Origin: Paraphysomonas bandaiensis
Taxonomy: Eukaryota > Chrysophyceae
NCBI GenBank assembly: GCA_965644295.1
Contig: CBFFRP010000263.1
Location: forward strand, 523,531 to 587,530
Direction: 5' to 3'
DNA length: 64,000 bases
The first letter of the stretch is position 1. Each line of letters starts with the position of its first letter. The notes below the pieces were generated by a model, which saw only the letters and a list, made by a program, of their open reading frames with translations, was not told the origin of the DNA and made no database searches. Made by a program: the position numbers and the translations under genes. Shown here piece after piece: positions 31,603-42,480 of the stretch.

Positions 31603-34600
31603 TTAACCTCTTCGGGGTCGTTTCTTCTGCTGCTCCTCCACACTGTTAGACACACTCCTCTTAACCCCGGTAATCGTTTTCTCATGACGGCTGAAGATCT
31701 TCGTGGACAACGCCTTTGTAAAAATATCGGCCGCCATATCATCCGTAGATACATGAATCAACTTTGCTGTAGGAAATTTTCCATTAACATGTTCTCTTAT
31801 CCAGTGATACTTGATGTCAATATGCTTCGACCTCTTATGGTACACTGGATTCTCTGAAAGATCCTTTGCACTCTTACTATCCATAAAGAATGGAGTCGGC
31901 TTCGCTACCAAGAGTCCGAGCTCCTTGAACACCCCCCGAAGCCACACCAGTTCTTGCAAAGCCGCATACTCCGCCATATACTCAGATTCCATGCTCGAAG
32001 TCGCAACTGTGGTCTGAAGCTTGGACTGCCAGGCCAAAGCGCCCGCACATAAAAGCACGATGTATCCCGTTGTGGACCGCCTAGTCATCCTATCACCAGC
32101 CCAGTCTGAATCACTGAATACATGTAAATCAAACTCACTCCCACTGAATCTGATTCCCTTATCAACTGTACCACGTAAATATTTCAACAAATGAATAGCT
32201 AATCTGCAAGTCGCATATGTTGGAGAAGTACTAAATCGAGCCAATAACCCCACAGCGTAAGCCAGATCAGGTCTAGTGTGAATCGCCAAATGCAACACCG
32301 CTCCAATAATTCCTCTATACGGAAATGATTCGACCCACTGCTTCTGCTCCTCCGTCAGCTCACGTTGCTCTGCCAACAAATCCTGAACATTGGTAGGTAG
32401 TGGAGTCTCCTTATTCTTACTGCTCTTTCCCATAAACGAACTGAATTTCTTTACAATATTCTTGGCATATTCCGATTGATCTAACATGTACCAGTCCTCG
32501 CCTCTCGTGATTCTGATATTCAGAAACCGTTTGCACACACCCAGATCGTGCATTTCAAACGTTTCGCAGAACCTACGTTTAACACTTTCTAAGTAGGTGA
32601 GATCAGCAGATGCAATGATAATATCATCAACATATATCAGCAATAAGTGCAATTGACCATTACTCCATCGCATATACAAGCATGTATCTAAAATGCAAGC
32701 AGTAAAATGTAACGATTTGATGAACTTGTCAATATGCTTGTTCCACTGCCTCGGTGATGACCGCAAACCATATAAGGCCTTGATCAATTGAAAACACCAC
32801 CCCGCTGGCAACTCTTCATCAGGTGGAGGTGCCATATAAACATCCTCTTCAAGATCGGCATAACAAAACGCTGATGATACGTCCAACTGATGTACATGCA
32901 TATGAAACATAAAGGCAATTGCAAGCACCAGTCGAATGGTTATTCCTTTGACCACTGGAGCAAACGTGGACTGCTCCTCCTCCGTTTTTTCTTGTAGATT
33001 CCCTAATGCAACCAGCCGCGCCTTATACTTGACTACATTCCCCAGAAGGTCTCTCTTCACCGTGTGAACATACTTTGCTCGCACCAACTTCACTCCTCGT
33101 GGAGTCCGCACAATCTTTAAGACACGTCTCTTCAGTAGTGAGGTCTTCTCCACCTTCCGAGCTTCTCTCCACTTCATGTACTGTGGAGATCTCTCTGCTT
33201 CAGCATAGGAGTCTGGTATCTTAAAGTCATCATGTTGAAACTCTGCATGTTTAAAGTTAACAGTGCATGCATCTGGCACCTCAACCATATTTATTTCTCC
33301 TAACACCGATGCGTTCGCCAACCTACGCTGTAGCCGTTTCCGCCGTACACGACCATCACCATCTAGTTCAATAGGTCGTCTAGTAGATATATACGAACCC
33401 ATACCTTGCTCATCCTGAGCCCGCAAATCTTGCGGTGTGGGAGGAGCCCCGCTCGCATCCCCAGACCCATGGTCTGTCGAGGTCTGCAACCTCACGACTG
33501 TCTGTTGACAGGTTGGGTCAGGACTCTCCTGGAACCCTCCAGGTCTTCCCTGGTCCAGCTCCCTGGCTGGCGTAGTACTCAGGGCGTCCCCCTTTCCTAT
33601 GTACCCGGTATTCCCGGGGGTTTCTGCAGTCATACGCACCACGTCTTCGACGTGTATAGGCACCCGGTGCTCTATATGCTCGCGACCTGCAGTAACAAGT
33701 GAACGGTATGCTACAATCACACCCTTACGTTCTACAACTCTTGTTGTCTTATACAGAAGTCCGTCCTCATCATCAATATGATACGTTCCTTCTAAGCTGA
33801 CATAGTCGGATGCAAGCTTGGGTCTAGCGGCCTCCCGCACTCGAAGAGCATCAATCTCTGCGAAATACTTCTCTGATCGTGATGGCGTTGACTCATCAGT
33901 CAATATATGGACTGTAGTCACCACCTTGTTTGATTCAGGAAGATATACATGGTATCCTACCTTCTCATCAGAGTAACCCATTAAATATCCAACTAGAGCC
34001 TTATCCTCCCAATCCTTTCGTCGATCCGCCTTCGGTGAAAGAACATAAGTTCGACACCCCCATACCCTAAGATATCTCAAATTTGGAGGCTCGCCCGTTA
34101 GAAACTCTATAGGAGACATATACCCTTTATCTGTTTTCGTTGGCAATCGAATCAAAATATATCTGGCTGCCATGTATGCATCCAGCCAAAATTGCGGTGG
34201 CAGTCCAGATTGGATTAGCATTGCAAGAGTCATCTCTCCAGCAGTTCTGAACTTCCTCTCCTCTATGGCATTCATTTCTGGAGAGTCTGTTGAGCTCCAC
34301 GTATGTTGATAGCACTCCTGTGTCCTAAGATACTGACGCAGCTCCTCACTGATTAATTCTCCTGCACCATCGGCATGATAGTGCTCCATCTTGAGCTTGT
34401 ACCTTCTAACATCTCCTCTAAATAGCTCTTTGAAGACTTCTAAGACCGCTTCCCCAGTTCTGTGGACTAAACCCGTCGCCCAGAACATTTTGCTGGCATG
34501 ATGCGTTATCTTTAACACATACCTCTCACCTCCTCTAGCAGGACAATTTAAGTACACAGCGATATCTGCTGAAAAATTCGGTCTAACGGAATTCTCGTCC

Positions 34601-36360
34601 TTCGTTCGGAAGCTGACTCGGGTTATCTTAGACCTGGCACACACATCACACAAACACTGATTTTTGTGTACCTTGGCTGTGAGGTGTTTCCGTTTCAACC
34701 CTGTACCCATGATGAGCATCCTCTTATGTGCCTCCACTAACGCATGTTTGTTGAAGTGACCCGCTCTCCGATGCAGCAACTCCAGCTCGTCCTCACCAGT
34801 CCTATCGCTAAGATTTACTTCACAATTACTCGGTGTAGACACATCTGGAAGCTCCAACAGCTGCTGAGTTGGAACTGCAGTCATTCCATTCTTCATGGGT
34901 CCCTCCAGTACCAGTTCACCAGTATTACAGTCATAAATTTGGATCCCATACCACACCGTGAATCGATAGCCCATTTCGTTCAGCTTACGTCCGGAGCACA
35001 GGCATCGATTGATCTGATCTGAAATTTCTATGTCTCTCCATGCTCCACGGGAACCCACACTTGTGATATGAATCTCTGATCCCTTCTTAGAGCCGTTTAT
35101 CACCTTTGATGTATTCATATGAGTGTCAAGCATGGTCACATCATTCATCAAGAACATTGATGATGAACAGCAGGTGTCAATATATGTATAATGCATGTCA
35201 TCATTTACACTACATATATTCGTTTCATGTATATTGCATGACAATTTCATAACATCCTCGATCATATTTGCTTCATCTTCATCAGAGAAATCTGCTGGTT
35301 CTCCACGCCGTATATTCTCTACTGTCAGCAGCCTTTTGTCCGGCTTCCTACCATGATTCTTCCCTTTCTCTCCTCTTCTAGAATGCTTTTTCTTCGTCGT
35401 TGGACAATCAGCAGCAAGATGTTCCAGAGACTTGCAATTTCTGCATCCCGTGTATTCAGCACTTCCAGGACGCTGCCCTGATATCTCTCCATCCTTCTTC
35501 CTCTGCTTCCTCCTGCACTGTTCAGTTGAATGGCTATGAGAAATTCCTTCTTTCCTGCAATATCTACAGTTGCCCTTCTTACGCTTATCCCGTTCCGTTC
35601 GAGACCGTTTGCTCTTTTCAATGAAGTTCAGCTCCTCCACCTTCTTGCGTTTCCGCTCTAACGCAATCCTTCCAGGAATGGTATCATCATACCGTTCTAT
35701 CTTCCTTGATAATGTTGCATAATCAACATCATCAGGCATCAAATACAAAGCAACATTCAGAGGAGCATATTCTTCATTCAACAGACCTTCTCGTAACCGT
35801 GTTATTTTTGAGAGCTCCGATATGTCCTGCTGCTGCTCCTGTAGCTCTTTCAGCAGTATTTCAAACCGTATTATATAGTCCTTCGCAGTCTCCTCCGGAC
35901 GCATACGGAAAGAGCCATACTGAGTCAACAGCTCACTGATCTTGTTTTGCTTCCCTCCAGCAAAGCACTTCTTCAACTCATCAATCATAATATGCGCCTT
36001 AAACCTGTTGCTTCCCCTTCCATCAGCCTTGAACCCTTTATGTAGAAGATGGAATTTCTGAAGCGCCTTCGAAGATGATTGCACTGCCTCTCTGCAGTAC
36101 GAATACGCTATGGCATTCGCCTTCCAGTACTTCTTCACAGCCTGTCTGTAAGACTTCTCCTCCATTAACGTGAGTGGCTGTTCCCCGAAGTCGCTCTCCT
36201 TCGGTGGTGGCTCCACAGCTACTTCACTTTGCTCTTTCCTCATGAGGAACGTTTCGAAGTCTTCAATCCATTGTTCAACATTGCTCTCATTAAACTGTGG
36301 CACTACTCCTCTATCCTCCTTCTCTCCTCCTCGCTCGCTACCATGTTGAGAAACGCTCAT
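31603..36360 (-). CDS. Copia-1 Gag-Pol polyprotein
   Basis: 1585 residues in one frame. Gag: about 1-340, with a C-terminal zinc knuckle CRNCKSLEHLAADC (about 306-319) and a preceding Cys/His cluster. Protease: around residue 390 with the active site in IDTCCSS, where DTC replaces the usual DSG/DTG. GAG-pre-integrase zinc domain: about 528-580 (LLHRRAGHFN ... CLCDVC). Integrase core: Asp about 597 (SADIAVY), Asp about 663 (YHADGAGE), Glu about 699 (NAIEERKF). Reverse transcriptase: about 1075-1320 with YVDDI at about 1243. RNase H: about 1410-1530 (SDSDWAGD, SMESEYMA). There is no frameshift or stop between gag and pol, so the Gag:Pol ratio must be set by another route than frameshifting. A basic tail ends KKRPRRG, a possible nuclear signal for integration complexes. 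Confidence 0.93.
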   Translation of the reverse strand: MSVSQHGSERGGEKEDRGVVPQFNESNVEQWIEDFETFLMRKEQSEVAVEPPPKESDFGEQPLTLMEEKSYRQAVKKYWKANAIAYSYCREAVQSSSKALQKFHLLHKGFKADGRGSNRFKAHIMIDELKKCFAGGKQNKISELLTQYGSFRMRPEETAKDYIIRFEILLKELQEQQQDISELSKITRLREGLLNEEYAPLNVALYLMPDDVDYATLSRKIERYDDTIPGRIALERKRKKVEELNFIEKSKRSRTERDKRKKGNCRYCRKEGISHSHSTEQCRRKQRKKDGEISGQRPGSAEYTGCRNCKSLEHLAADCPTTKKKHSRRGEKGKNHGRKPDKRLLTVENIRRGEPADFSDEDEANMIEDVMKLSCNIHETNICSVNDDMHYTYIDTCCSSSMFLMNDVTMLDTHMNTSKVINGSKKGSEIHITSVGSRGAWRDIEISDQINRCLCSGRKLNEMGYRFTVWYGIQIYDCNTGELVLEGPMKNGMTAVPTQQLLELPDVSTPSNCEVNLSDRTGEDELELLHRRAGHFNKHALVEAHKRMLIMGTGLKRKHLTAKVHKNQCLCDVCARSKITRVSFRTKDENSVRPNFSADIAVYLNCPARGGERYVLKITHHASKMFWATGLVHRTGEAVLEVFKELFRGDVRRYKLKMEHYHADGAGELISEELRQYLRTQECYQHTWSSTDSPEMNAIEERKFRTAGEMTLAMLIQSGLPPQFWLDAYMAARYILIRLPTKTDKGYMSPIEFLTGEPPNLRYLRVWGCRTYVLSPKADRRKDWEDKALVGYLMGYSDEKVGYHVYLPESNKVVTTVHILTDESTPSRSEKYFAEIDALRVREAARPKLASDYVSLEGTYHIDDEDGLLYKTTRVVERKGVIVAYRSLVTAGREHIEHRVPIHVEDVVRMTAETPGNTGYIGKGDALSTTPARELDQGRPGGFQESPDPTCQQTVVRLQTSTDHGSGDASGAPPTPQDLRAQDEQGMGSYISTRRPIELDGDGRVRRKRLQRRLANASVLGEINMVEVPDACTVNFKHAEFQHDDFKIPDSYAEAERSPQYMKWREARKVEKTSLLKRRVLKIVRTPRGVKLVRAKYVHTVKRDLLGNVVKYKARLVALGNLQEKTEEEQSTFAPVVKGITIRLVLAIAFMFHMHVHQLDVSSAFCYADLEEDVYMAPPPDEELPAGWCFQLIKALYGLRSSPRQWNKHIDKFIKSLHFTACILDTCLYMRWSNGQLHLLLIYVDDIIIASADLTYLESVKRRFCETFEMHDLGVCKRFLNIRITRGEDWYMLDQSEYAKNIVKKFSSFMGKSSKNKETPLPTNVQDLLAEQRELTEEQKQWVESFPYRGIIGAVLHLAIHTRPDLAYAVGLLARFSTSPTYATCRLAIHLLKYLRGTVDKGIRFSGSEFDLHVFSDSDWAGDRMTRRSTTGYIVLLCAGALAWQSKLQTTVATSSMESEYMAEYAALQELVWLRGVFKELGLLVAKPTPFFMDSKSAKDLSENPVYHKRSKHIDIKYHWIREHVNGKFPTAKLIHVSTDDMAADIFTKALSTKIFSRHEKTITGVKRSVSNSVEEQQKKRPRRG
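36332..36343 (-). promoter_or_regulatory. Primer-binding site of Copia-1 (initiator tRNA-Met type)
   Basis: Immediately after the 5' LTR the minus strand reads TGGTAGCGAGCG. The first eight bases match the 3' end complement of initiator tRNA-Met as used by yeast Ty1 (TGGTAGCG...). The site lies within the Gag-Pol frame, because the start codon is upstream in the LTR. Confidence 0.75.
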
Positions 36361-36637
36361 TTTACACTAGATCACAGAGAGAATTTGTCGTAAGACTAGA
36401 TAGATTTATTAGTATCGTTTACACGAAGTTGTGATAACCAACACTAACTCATTATAATCCCTGCATAATATCCTACATATGCGAACCTCTCGTTACTGAA
36501 CATATCTTGAACGATCAAACTATTTCAGTTTCTCAATATCATCACAACATTTGTACATCACTATATTTCACTGTATTCTCGTACATTGTCTTGAAGTGAC
36601 ATACTGAATATACTAGAATAAGATCCATATTCTAATA
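36344..36637 (-). repeat. 5' LTR of Copia-1
   Basis: 294 bp. In element orientation its last 17 bases contain the ATG that opens the Gag-Pol frame (36360-36358), so translation starts inside the LTR. Confidence 0.92.
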
Positions 36638-37057
36638 AATTCCCTAGTTGAGCTAGAATGGTAAAACGAGTCAAAGACAATCTCTGTCCACTTATGGACC
36701 TTCTAGTAAATGCCGACACCACATTTGTACCACTTGAGAAACCGAAAATGACCCTTCGTCTAATTTACTAACAACATCATGTAGGCATAAATGCAGCAAG
36801 TAGGACAAACCATTGGACAAAATTGATGCTAGCTGATAAAGCCACACGAACATTTTCACTTTCACCAAAAAACGAAGCAACTTTTTTGGTACAACAAAAT
36901 CCCGTACTTATTCTATGAGAGGGGACAAAAAAACGAAAAAAAAGCTACTTATGGTTATCACTTATGGTTGCCCTAATTACTCATGCAATAGATAGCGATG
37001 TAAACAATACTGTAAGTTCCTAACAACTGCCAAGCACTACCCATCCTATGACTAACT
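36638..37057. other. Right flank of the Copia insertion
   Basis: Continuation of the locus interrupted by Copia-1. A minus-strand piece (36880-36692) reads LSNGLSYLLHLCLHDVVSKL, possibly part of the same relic as the left flank, but no family is recognised. The MCTS1 gene's stop lies just beyond, at 37058. Confidence 0.35.
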
Positions 37058-37900
37058 TTAAATGAAATCAGTTTGCCAAAGGTCATCTAGAAGAAAGTGA
37101 ACATTCTCTACCGCGATGCCCTTGTTGACATTTCGACTGCACACAAAAGATGTATACATGAGCAGTTGATAACGATAAAAACAAGGTTTCAAAGAACATA
37201 GTCCCACAGAAAGCACACATTCAAAATATATACTAGTTCAAATATATACAACAGCAATTACGAACATGTCATCAGACGACATCGTTGTGAGTCCGATGGC
37301 CAGAGCGTTCTGCTTTCCCTCAGCATAGATAGCCTGCATCAACACAATTGATGTGAGCTATTGTAGGGAAAGGAAATGCGTATGCATACCACGGGTGTAC
37401 CAACAGGAATATCATCAGGTACGTGACCTCCAGGAGACGTGAAGCCCGGGCACATTAAATTAGCTCCGCCTAGCACAAACCGGATAGCGCCTTTATCCAC
37501 TTGCATTCTAGTCATCATTGTGGGATCTATCATTTAGCGATACAATTACTGTAGGAGCATCACGTTTAATGAACATACATTTATGATAAAACTTCAGAGT
37601 AGGAAAAAATGGACTGCCTCTTTGGTTGAAGAAAAGTACTTGTCTATTGACGATTATGAGCTGAATATGATCATGACTGTACATTCACAGGAAGAGAATA
37701 CTATTAATCATTAACATAAATTATAAGGAATTTATTTACCAACGAGCAATAACCATAAGTTTTTTAGGTAATACTTCATCGATCATTGGTTCAAGTAGAG
37801 GGTATTGGCTTATGATATGTGCCTGTATGCTACGCTGAACAGAGTTCCTCACCTGACTGGTTGATGACACATTCTCTTCTACGGAAAATCTCTTAAACAT
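37058..37900 (-). CDS. MCTS1: MCTS1 (MCT-1), PUA-domain translation re-initiation factor
   Basis: Five exons on the minus strand: 37900-37740, 37676-37579, 37526-37390, 37333-37266 and 37136-37058, giving 180 residues against 181 in animals. Introns are 63, 52, 56 and 129 bp, all GT-AG and fixed by phase and by homology (junctions IAR|CHDHIQL, YHK|YP, PV|AIYAEGK, SSDD|IRNVNKG). The protein starts [16 protein letters not shown], has the MCT N-terminal domain ([15 protein letters not shown]) and a PUA domain ([45 protein letters not shown]). MCTS1 pairs with DENR on the 40S subunit to remove deacylated tRNA and promote re-initiation. The fourth intron has an unusual donor, GTTCGT. The exons are short, so no single reading frame reveals the gene. 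Confidence 0.9.
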
Positions 37901-38383
37901 CAATCTGGACAACTTAACTTCGTAGTATTATTTCAGTGATAATGTGTTTGTGACCCTTCAAAATTACCTTTACCAATACATATGTATGTATATTCATATG
38001 TAAGTATACTCTATTTGACGTATAGTTGATGTTCGTTGAAGTGTCAGTCAAGCAAAACCATGTCCATGCATCTCACGTCATCATGGCATCACTCATAACA
38101 ATGTTGTTCCCTTTTTTCAGTTTTTTATTTTAGTTTGTATTTTCATTTATAGGAATACCAGGAATACATGGAATACCATGGAATACCTATGTATGATAAC
38201 TCAGTGTAATCAGCAGCAGTAGGTATGGTATGTGGATGGAAGAAGTTATATGGTGGAGAGGACGACACGAAAGTGGATTGTGGTATATATGTATTACTAC
38301 TTGGATGGTACGTATATATATATCTCTATGTACATCATATCATTGCAAGATAATTACATAGAATAGCAAACCATATATCTCCT
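37901..38383. other. Intergenic between MCTS1 and TrpRS (divergent promoters)
   Basis: AT-rich region between divergently transcribed genes. A short run of imperfect repeats (ggaatacc/atgg) lies at 38152-38190. TA-rich stretches lie at 37980-38010 and 38310-38330. No RNA gene was recognised. Confidence 0.5.
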
Positions 38384-40871
38384 ATGTCTCATAATAGCAC
38401 TAGTGAAGATATGTCAGGGAATGGTGCTATTAACAATGCTCTTGCATTGCTGAAAGATCATATAGTGAATCAGTTTGATCTAGATAAGGGCTCATTATAC
38501 TCAACTAATATAACAGATAACACTCGTGGACAACTCAAGATATCCATTGGAGAGGAATCTATTTCAGATGAGGATATAGAGGCCATGCGGGCTAACTTTG
38601 CGGGATATATGGAGTTGTTGAGTGTGAAGTGTCTCTCTAAGAGAAAGGAGATCGTCGTGGATGTTTCTGTGTCTGAGTGTGCAGCTATAGCGAGCAATAG
38701 CTCCCCAGAAGTAGACAGCAAGCCGTCGACAGATGCTGCTGCGAATACTTCCTCATCTGCTGCAGGCGATGATGATGGTACTGTAGTGAATCCCTGGACA
38801 GTTGAGAGTGACGGTGCCATCAATTACGAGAGACTGATAAAGAAATTCGGCTCCCAGGCTATCGACGAGGATCTACTTGCCCGTATTGAAAGAGTAACAG
38901 GTCACAAACCTCACCGCCTACTCCGTCGTGGATTGTTCTTCTCTCATAGAGATCTTCACCAACTCCTAGATATGTATGAAAAGGGCCAGAAGTTTTATTT
39001 ATATACTGGAAGGGGACCCAGCAGTGAAGCCCTGCACCTGGGTCACACCATTCCTTTTCACTTCACGAAGGTACGTTTGCTTACATAATTTATAGGTTAT
39101 ATGTATATCACTGCTTATCTAATGACTTGCCACAGTGGCTCCAGGACGCTTTCAATTGTCCTCTGGTAATTCAGCTTACGGATGATGAGAAATTTCTTTT
39201 CAAACAGGACCTTAAGCTCGAGGAATGTCATAGGTACAAACACGATTAATATGTTATATGTACATCATTTTTGCTTAAAATGTTATATTTGGTAAAGCAC
39301 GGGTTTGTGATTACTTGCTCAGGGGTTTAGAGACTACTTAGTGGTCTATGAAACCAAAATGCACATGCTAAAATTGTATGAAGCCCGTGCACCTACCTAA
39401 CTCTTTCTGTATATGAATTTATGGGTTTATGATTACTTGCTCAGGGGTTTAGAGACTATTTAGTGGTCTATGAAACCAATATGCACATGCTAAAATTGTA
39501 TGAAACCCTTACACCTGCCTAACTCTTTCTGCATATGACTTTATGGGTTTATGATTACTTGCTCAGGGGTTTAGAGACTACTTAGTGGTCTATGAAACCA
39601 ATATGCACATGCTAAAATTGTATGAAACCCTTACACCTGCCTAACTCTTTCTGCATATGACTTTATGGGTTTATGATTACTTGCTCAGGGGTTTAGAGAC
39701 TACTTAGTGGTCTATGAAACCAATATGCACATGCTAAAATTGTATGAAACCTATGTATCTCTTAACACAAACTATTTTCAATTTTGTGTGATGTTGCTTC
39801 GATAACGTTTTGAATGCCAGACTTGCCTACGAAAATGCTAAGGATATAATTGCTTGTGGTTTCGACATGAGCAAGACTTTTATCTTCTCTGATATGGACT
39901 ATATTCAGCACATGTACCCCACTGTTCTTAAGATTCAAAAGATGGTTACATATTCCCAAGCCAAGGGTATATTCGGTTTTACTCAGTCGGATAACATTGG
40001 CAAGAGTTCTTTCCCAGCAGTGCAGGCGAGCCCGGCTTTTTCGAGTGCGTTCCCTATTCCACTCAAGGGCATTCCTAATATGCCCTGTCTAATTCCCTGT
40101 GCGATTGATCAAGATGCGTACTTCCGCATGACACGTGATGTTGCTCCGCGAATGGGCTGCCATAAACCGGCACTGATCCACTGTAAGTTTTTCCCCCCGT
40201 TGCAAGGAAGGGGTGGCAAGATGAGTGGCTCTGTGGGCAACAGTGCAGTTTTCGTGACAGACACTCCGAAGCAGGTAAATCTGATGAAGACATAAGGCTG
40301 TTGTATTACATATGCGTGGATTTTTGTTTCCTCTCAATTACCTTATATGTTTTTACTACATGTCATGCGTATGTATACACCATTGTGATAACGCCTTCAT
40401 GATAATACAGATAAAGACCAAGATTAACAAACACGCATTCAGTGGGGGACAGGAGACAATGGAGCTGCAGGTATATAATCGCACTCTCTGTTCTAGGGTG
40501 TCTGTATGAGATTATATCCTAGTGCATTAATAGAATGTTTGTACGCTGTAGAGGGAGCTAGGTGCAAACCTAGATGTGGATGTCGCTTACGAGTGGCTTA
40601 CGTTTTTCCTCGAAAGCGACGAGCGACTCGCTGAAATCACCCGGGACTATGCATCTGGCGCCATGCTAACCGGCGAGGTGAAGAAGGAACTTATTGGAAT
40701 TCTCACAGTAAGTATTTTAACCACGAACTGTCGTATAAATCATGAAAACGACGTACTCAATATTAACGTTTTGCACTGCAGGAAATGGTTCAAGATCACC
40801 AAACTCGTAGAGCTGCTGTCACAGATGAGATCGTGCAGCAATTCATGGCTGTGAGACCGCTTGAGTTTTAA
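38384..40871 (+). CDS. WARS1: Tryptophanyl-tRNA synthetase, eukaryotic cytosolic type
   Basis: Six exons: 38384-39070, 39136-39233, 39821-40274, 40411-40470, 40552-40707 and 40782-40871, giving 514 residues. All introns are GT-AG and the phases close. Class I catalytic motifs: HxGH-type in [11 protein letters not shown] (exon 1) and KMSKS-type in [11 protein letters not shown] (exon 3). Eukaryote/archaeal-type signatures: [48 protein letters not shown] and the end [16 protein letters not shown]. It charges tRNA-Trp with tryptophan in the cytosol. Residues 1 to about 150 form a divergent N-terminal extension (acidic, Ser-rich) without a clear WHEP motif, then [20 protein letters not shown] starts the conserved part. 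No mitochondrial presequence is visible. Intron 3 is exceptionally long (587 bp) because of a tandem repeat. Confidence 0.93.
39301..39753 (+). repeat. 122-bp tandem repeat inside TrpRS intron 3
   Basis: Copies begin at 39301, 39423, 39545 and 39667 (gggttt-tgattacttgct), so the period is 122 bp with about 3.7 copies. The last three are nearly identical and the first differs at several positions. The array fills most of the 587-bp intron (39234-39820). Confidence 0.95.
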
Positions 40872-42480
40872 CTCTAAGGCGTCTGCAATCGATGTATGAT
40901 AGCTGTGACATGAAACCATTGAATACACACAACGGTTAATAATAACACAGGCGTTAGGTTAAAAAGGCTTGATTACGGTGCACCAAATATTCACTCTATT
41001 ACCAGCCATATCTACCACAATATATATAGCTATGTAAAGCATTTACTTCCACAGTTTCATTGCAACATACTGTGTCTGATCATAGTTATAAACTAACGTA
41101 ATATCATACATCATACAATACCTCAAAATAGGAAAAAGTTACTCGGACCACACAGCCGATATAGTACTGCAAAACAGCCTACTACTAGAGTGCAGTGCCA
41201 GTTGATTAATACTCTATAAACTATAAACTACAAATCCCAATAACTAGTTGGCTAAATTCAAGCGTGAAACTGGTAATAGGCAGGATATTTCTATTATATA
41301 CTCTAACATATTGTCATTTTGCCACAATATAAAATATAAATGGTAATACTTTCATTTTGACACTCACAGTACGCAATACTAATATAAAACATGTTGTTGA
41401 TGACACTGCACATACACTTTTCATACACTTCCCAAAATTTGATATTAAGAGATACCTTTTTCGAACATATGAACAATTTTAGTGTGTGAATTCTTCAAGG
41501 CTATTCTTCAAATAAGTCATTTGTACTAAATCAATATATGTACTGATGCTTTTCTAACAAACTCAAAGGAATGCTGACACGAAAAGTATAATGACTTATC
41601 TACACAGAGCTGTGTAGCATGTAAGTCAAGCAGTGACAGAGCCCAAAACAGTAAGCAAATCGAACAATAAACTAGCATTATTAATATCTAATTGGTACTT
41701 TTAATGTGAACAACGACTGTGTGTATCTCTATGTATCGAGAATCACTGTATTGATAAACATAAATGAACTATAAACTCACTTATACTGTTATGTATGCAT
41801 GTATGACAATAAACGATATAGTGACAACATAAAACTAATTGACTCACATATACAATCGACTTAGAGAGAAAAGTAAGTCAAGTCATATTTTGTCACTTTT
41901 CTGCACTCTCCCGAGATACGATGTATAAACCGTATGATTGAAGTGATTGCTTCAGTCAGCTCGTCACTCTTATCGTGTCGTGTATTGTTCATCTTTTACT
42001 TTTTATGATTAACAGCGAGAGATGAATTAACAGTGTTCATCTTTCGCTGTATCTATAGTTTCAATGCATTGTATCTTCCAGTTGACCTGGAGAAGATATC
42101 TCGATATGGTGGCCTATAATAGTACAGATCTACAGTCTACAGGCAGTACATGTATGGCTGGGAATATGTCTAAAAATTCGCCCTTTTGTCGTGATTTGTG
42201 TAATATGTTGATCAACAAATCCAAAAACCCTAGATTTTGTTCCTTAGATATAACCATCTGCCGTATACACTCTATACACCTTGTATTCTCTGAATTGATG
42301 CAACGGTTTTGCAGCTATATATTTCGAATAGTATTTTTGTATATGTATGTATGTATGTGTTGCTCTGTCCAGCTCCATATATATGTATATGTATATGTAC
42401 GCTCTATCTTATATATGTAGAAGTCAATTCCAGTAACCCTCTCAGTTATATAGAGAATATATTACAGTGAGATATAAAGT
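40872..42480. other. Intergenic, AT-rich
   Basis: 1.6 kb between TrpRS and DRC4 with no convincing gene. A 118-codon plus frame at 42064-42420 is low-complexity at its end (TATATG repeats at 42340-42400) and is not believed. No repeat copy of the mobile families was seen. Confidence 0.5.

Larger units (their letters stand above)
31130..36637 (-). mobile_element. Intact Copia/Ty1-type LTR retrotransposon (Copia-1)
   Basis: 5508 bp on the minus strand, flanked by the 5-bp target duplication AATTC (31125-31129 and 36638-36642). The two 294-bp LTRs (3' LTR 31130-31423, 5' LTR 36344-36637) appear identical base for base. A purine tract (GAGTGGGAG, minus strand, 31424-31432) precedes the 3' LTR. 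A primer-binding site follows the 5' LTR. A single uninterrupted Gag-Pol frame fills the interior in the order Gag, protease, integrase, reverse transcriptase, RNase H, which defines Copia/Pseudoviridae. Identical LTRs mean a very recent insertion. It is probably competent to move. Confidence 0.93.
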
